A program made the translations under genes and the position numbers. The notes under the pieces were generated by a model, which saw only the letters and a list, made by a program, of their open reading frames with translations, was not told the DNA's origin and ran no database searches. From a bacterium (lineage in GTDB: Bacteria; Armatimonadota; Chthonomonadetes; Chthonomonadales; Chthonomonadaceae), in the NCBI GenBank assembly GCA_021805405.1, contig JAJZFK010000161.1, forward strand, positions 1 through 6,026: DNA of 6,026 bases. Reading direction: 5' to 3'. Below, one piece after another: positions 5,359-6,026 of this stretch (its first letter is position 1; the number at the start of each line of letters is the position of its first letter).

Positions 5359-5382
5359 ATGAGCGCATAAAAGCTCATGCGC
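5359..5382 (+). repeat. Overlapping inverted repeats between the DeoR gene and glmS
   Basis: ATGAGC (5359-5364) pairs with GCTCAT (5373-5378), and GCGCAT (5363-5368) pairs with ATGCGC (5377-5382). Both have 8-base loops and they overlap, so only one can form at a time. No T-run follows, so it is not a standard terminator. It may be an operator for the upstream regulator, or a switchable leader structure before glmS. Confidence 0.3.
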
Positions 5383-5411
5383 AGTCAACTTTATAATCAG
5401 GGAGCATGTAT

Positions 5412-6026
5412 ATGTGTGGTATCACTGGGTATGTGGGTAGTTTACCCGCTGTTTCAACGGCTATCAGTAATCTAAAGCGCCTGGAGTATCGAGGTTATGA
5501 CTCTGCAGGTGTGGCGTTTATCTCGACAGGCGGTTTGAGTGTCATACGAGCCGAAGGACGTATTGTTAATCTCGAGACAGTTCTGCAAACGCAAACGGCT
5601 CCGGCTTCAATCGCTATTGCGCATACGCGATGGGCTACGCATGGTGTTCCATGTGAGGCAAACTCCCATCCGCATCGTGATTGCGCCGGCGACATAGCCG
5701 TGGTGCACAACGGAATCATTGAGAATTACGCCCAATTACGGGCAGAGCTTATTGCACGGGGCCACACTTTTACTTCCGATACGGATACCGAAACATTAGC
5801 TCACCTTATTGAAGAGCAGCTTAGGCTTACGTCACCTGGCAATTTTGTTCTAGCGGTTCGAAATGCGCTCAAGTTAGTGCATGGATCCTATGCAGTCGCT
5901 GTCTTATGGGCAGGTATGCCGGACTCAATGGTCGTCGCACGTCATGATTCGCCACTAATAATAGGGGCTGGCGAATCTGAAATGCTTATCGCATCCGATA
6001 TCACCGCAGTCATGAAATACAGATCG
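5412..6026 (+). CDS. glmS: Glutamine-fructose-6-phosphate aminotransferase GlmS, N-terminal part
   Basis: The first 205 codons of GlmS, cut by the right edge. The enzyme makes glucosamine-6-phosphate from fructose-6-phosphate and glutamine, the first committed step to UDP-GlcNAc and so to peptidoglycan. The visible part is the Ntn-type glutaminase domain. Cys2 becomes the N-terminal nucleophile once Met is removed, followed by LKRLEYRGYDSAG (21-33), HTRWATHG (71-78), HNGIIENY (99-106) and TSDTDTE (121-127). The two SIS isomerase domains lie beyond the window. The start at 5412 is required by the Cys after Met and has GGAG seven bases upstream (5401-5404). An in-frame ATG at 5406 sits almost on the ribosome-binding site and would block cysteine exposure. 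It follows the DeoR-family gene by 55 bp and is probably co-transcribed or controlled by it. Confidence 0.97.
   Translation, partial: MCGITGYVGSLPAVSTAISNLKRLEYRGYDSAGVAFISTGGLSVIRAEGRIVNLETVLQTQTAPASIAIAHTRWATHGVPCEANSHPHRDCAGDIAVVHNGIIENYAQLRAELIARGHTFTSDTDTETLAHLIEEQLRLTSPGNFVLAVRNALKLVHGSYAVAVLWAGMPDSMVVARHDSPLIIGAGESEMLIASDITAVMKYRS

Noticed and set aside
5392..5397. TATAAT box before glmS as its own promoter
   Set aside because: It would place the transcription start in or next to the ribosome-binding site (5401-5404), and there is no -35 or TGn extension.
5357..5411. glmS ribozyme upstream of glmS
   Set aside because: The gap is only 55 bases, too short for the roughly 150-base ribozyme, and no matching core is seen.
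1..6026. CRISPR array, tRNA, rRNA, insertion sequence or integrase
   Set aside because: No spacer-separated perfect repeats, RNA gene signatures, transposase motifs or terminal repeats were seen on either strand.

Overview
The window is a stretch of bacterial chromosome of roughly balanced base composition. It carries a cell-shape operon (mreBCD), a VWA/PP2C/kinase signalling cassette, a DeoR-family regulator and the start of glmS. An mreBCD operon implies a rod-shaped cell with a peptidoglycan wall. Protein style and gene order hint at a Terrabacteria-type lineage such as Armatimonadota, but this is an impression without a search, and the phylum is left open.

Left part, minus strand (1-1580): three tightly packed genes read right to left. 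They are a VWA-domain protein of the TerY/YegL type, a PP2C-like Ser/Thr phosphatase, and the N-terminus of a protein kinase cut by the window edge. Junctions are TAATG (VWA to phosphatase) and ATGA (phosphatase to kinase), so the three are probably translationally coupled. This matches the 'TerY-phosphorylation triad' (compare E. coli yegL, pphC/yegK and yegI), a cassette linked in the literature to stress response and phage defence.

A 176-bp gap (1581-1756) separates the triad from mreD. It holds a possible 33-residue lipoprotein-like ORF (1654-1755), a 7-bp stem-loop, and a 20-bp near-palindrome just upstream of the VWA start. I see no intrinsic terminator, so read-through from mreBCD into the triad is possible.

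Middle, minus strand (1757-4155): mreB, mreC and mreD in the classical order. mreC starts (GTG) 33 bp after mreB, and mreD overlaps mreC by ATGA. The products build the rod-complex scaffold.

Divergent intergenic region (4156-4480, 325 bp): rich in regulatory-looking structure. On the minus strand there are two TATAAT boxes toward mreB, one of them an extended -10, with a perfect 12-bp palindrome between them. On the plus strand there is an extended -10 (TGGTATAAT) toward the DeoR gene, an upstream inverted repeat GTGAAAT-N7-ATTTCAC, an A-tract, and four imperfect direct repeats spaced exactly 21 bp apart.

Right part, plus strand (4481-6026): a complete DeoR-family repressor followed 55 bp later by glmS (first 205 codons, glutaminase domain). 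The pairing suggests that an amino-sugar phosphate controls wall-precursor synthesis. The window therefore joins two parts of wall biology, precursor supply (glmS) and wall patterning (mreBCD), across one shared divergent regulatory region.
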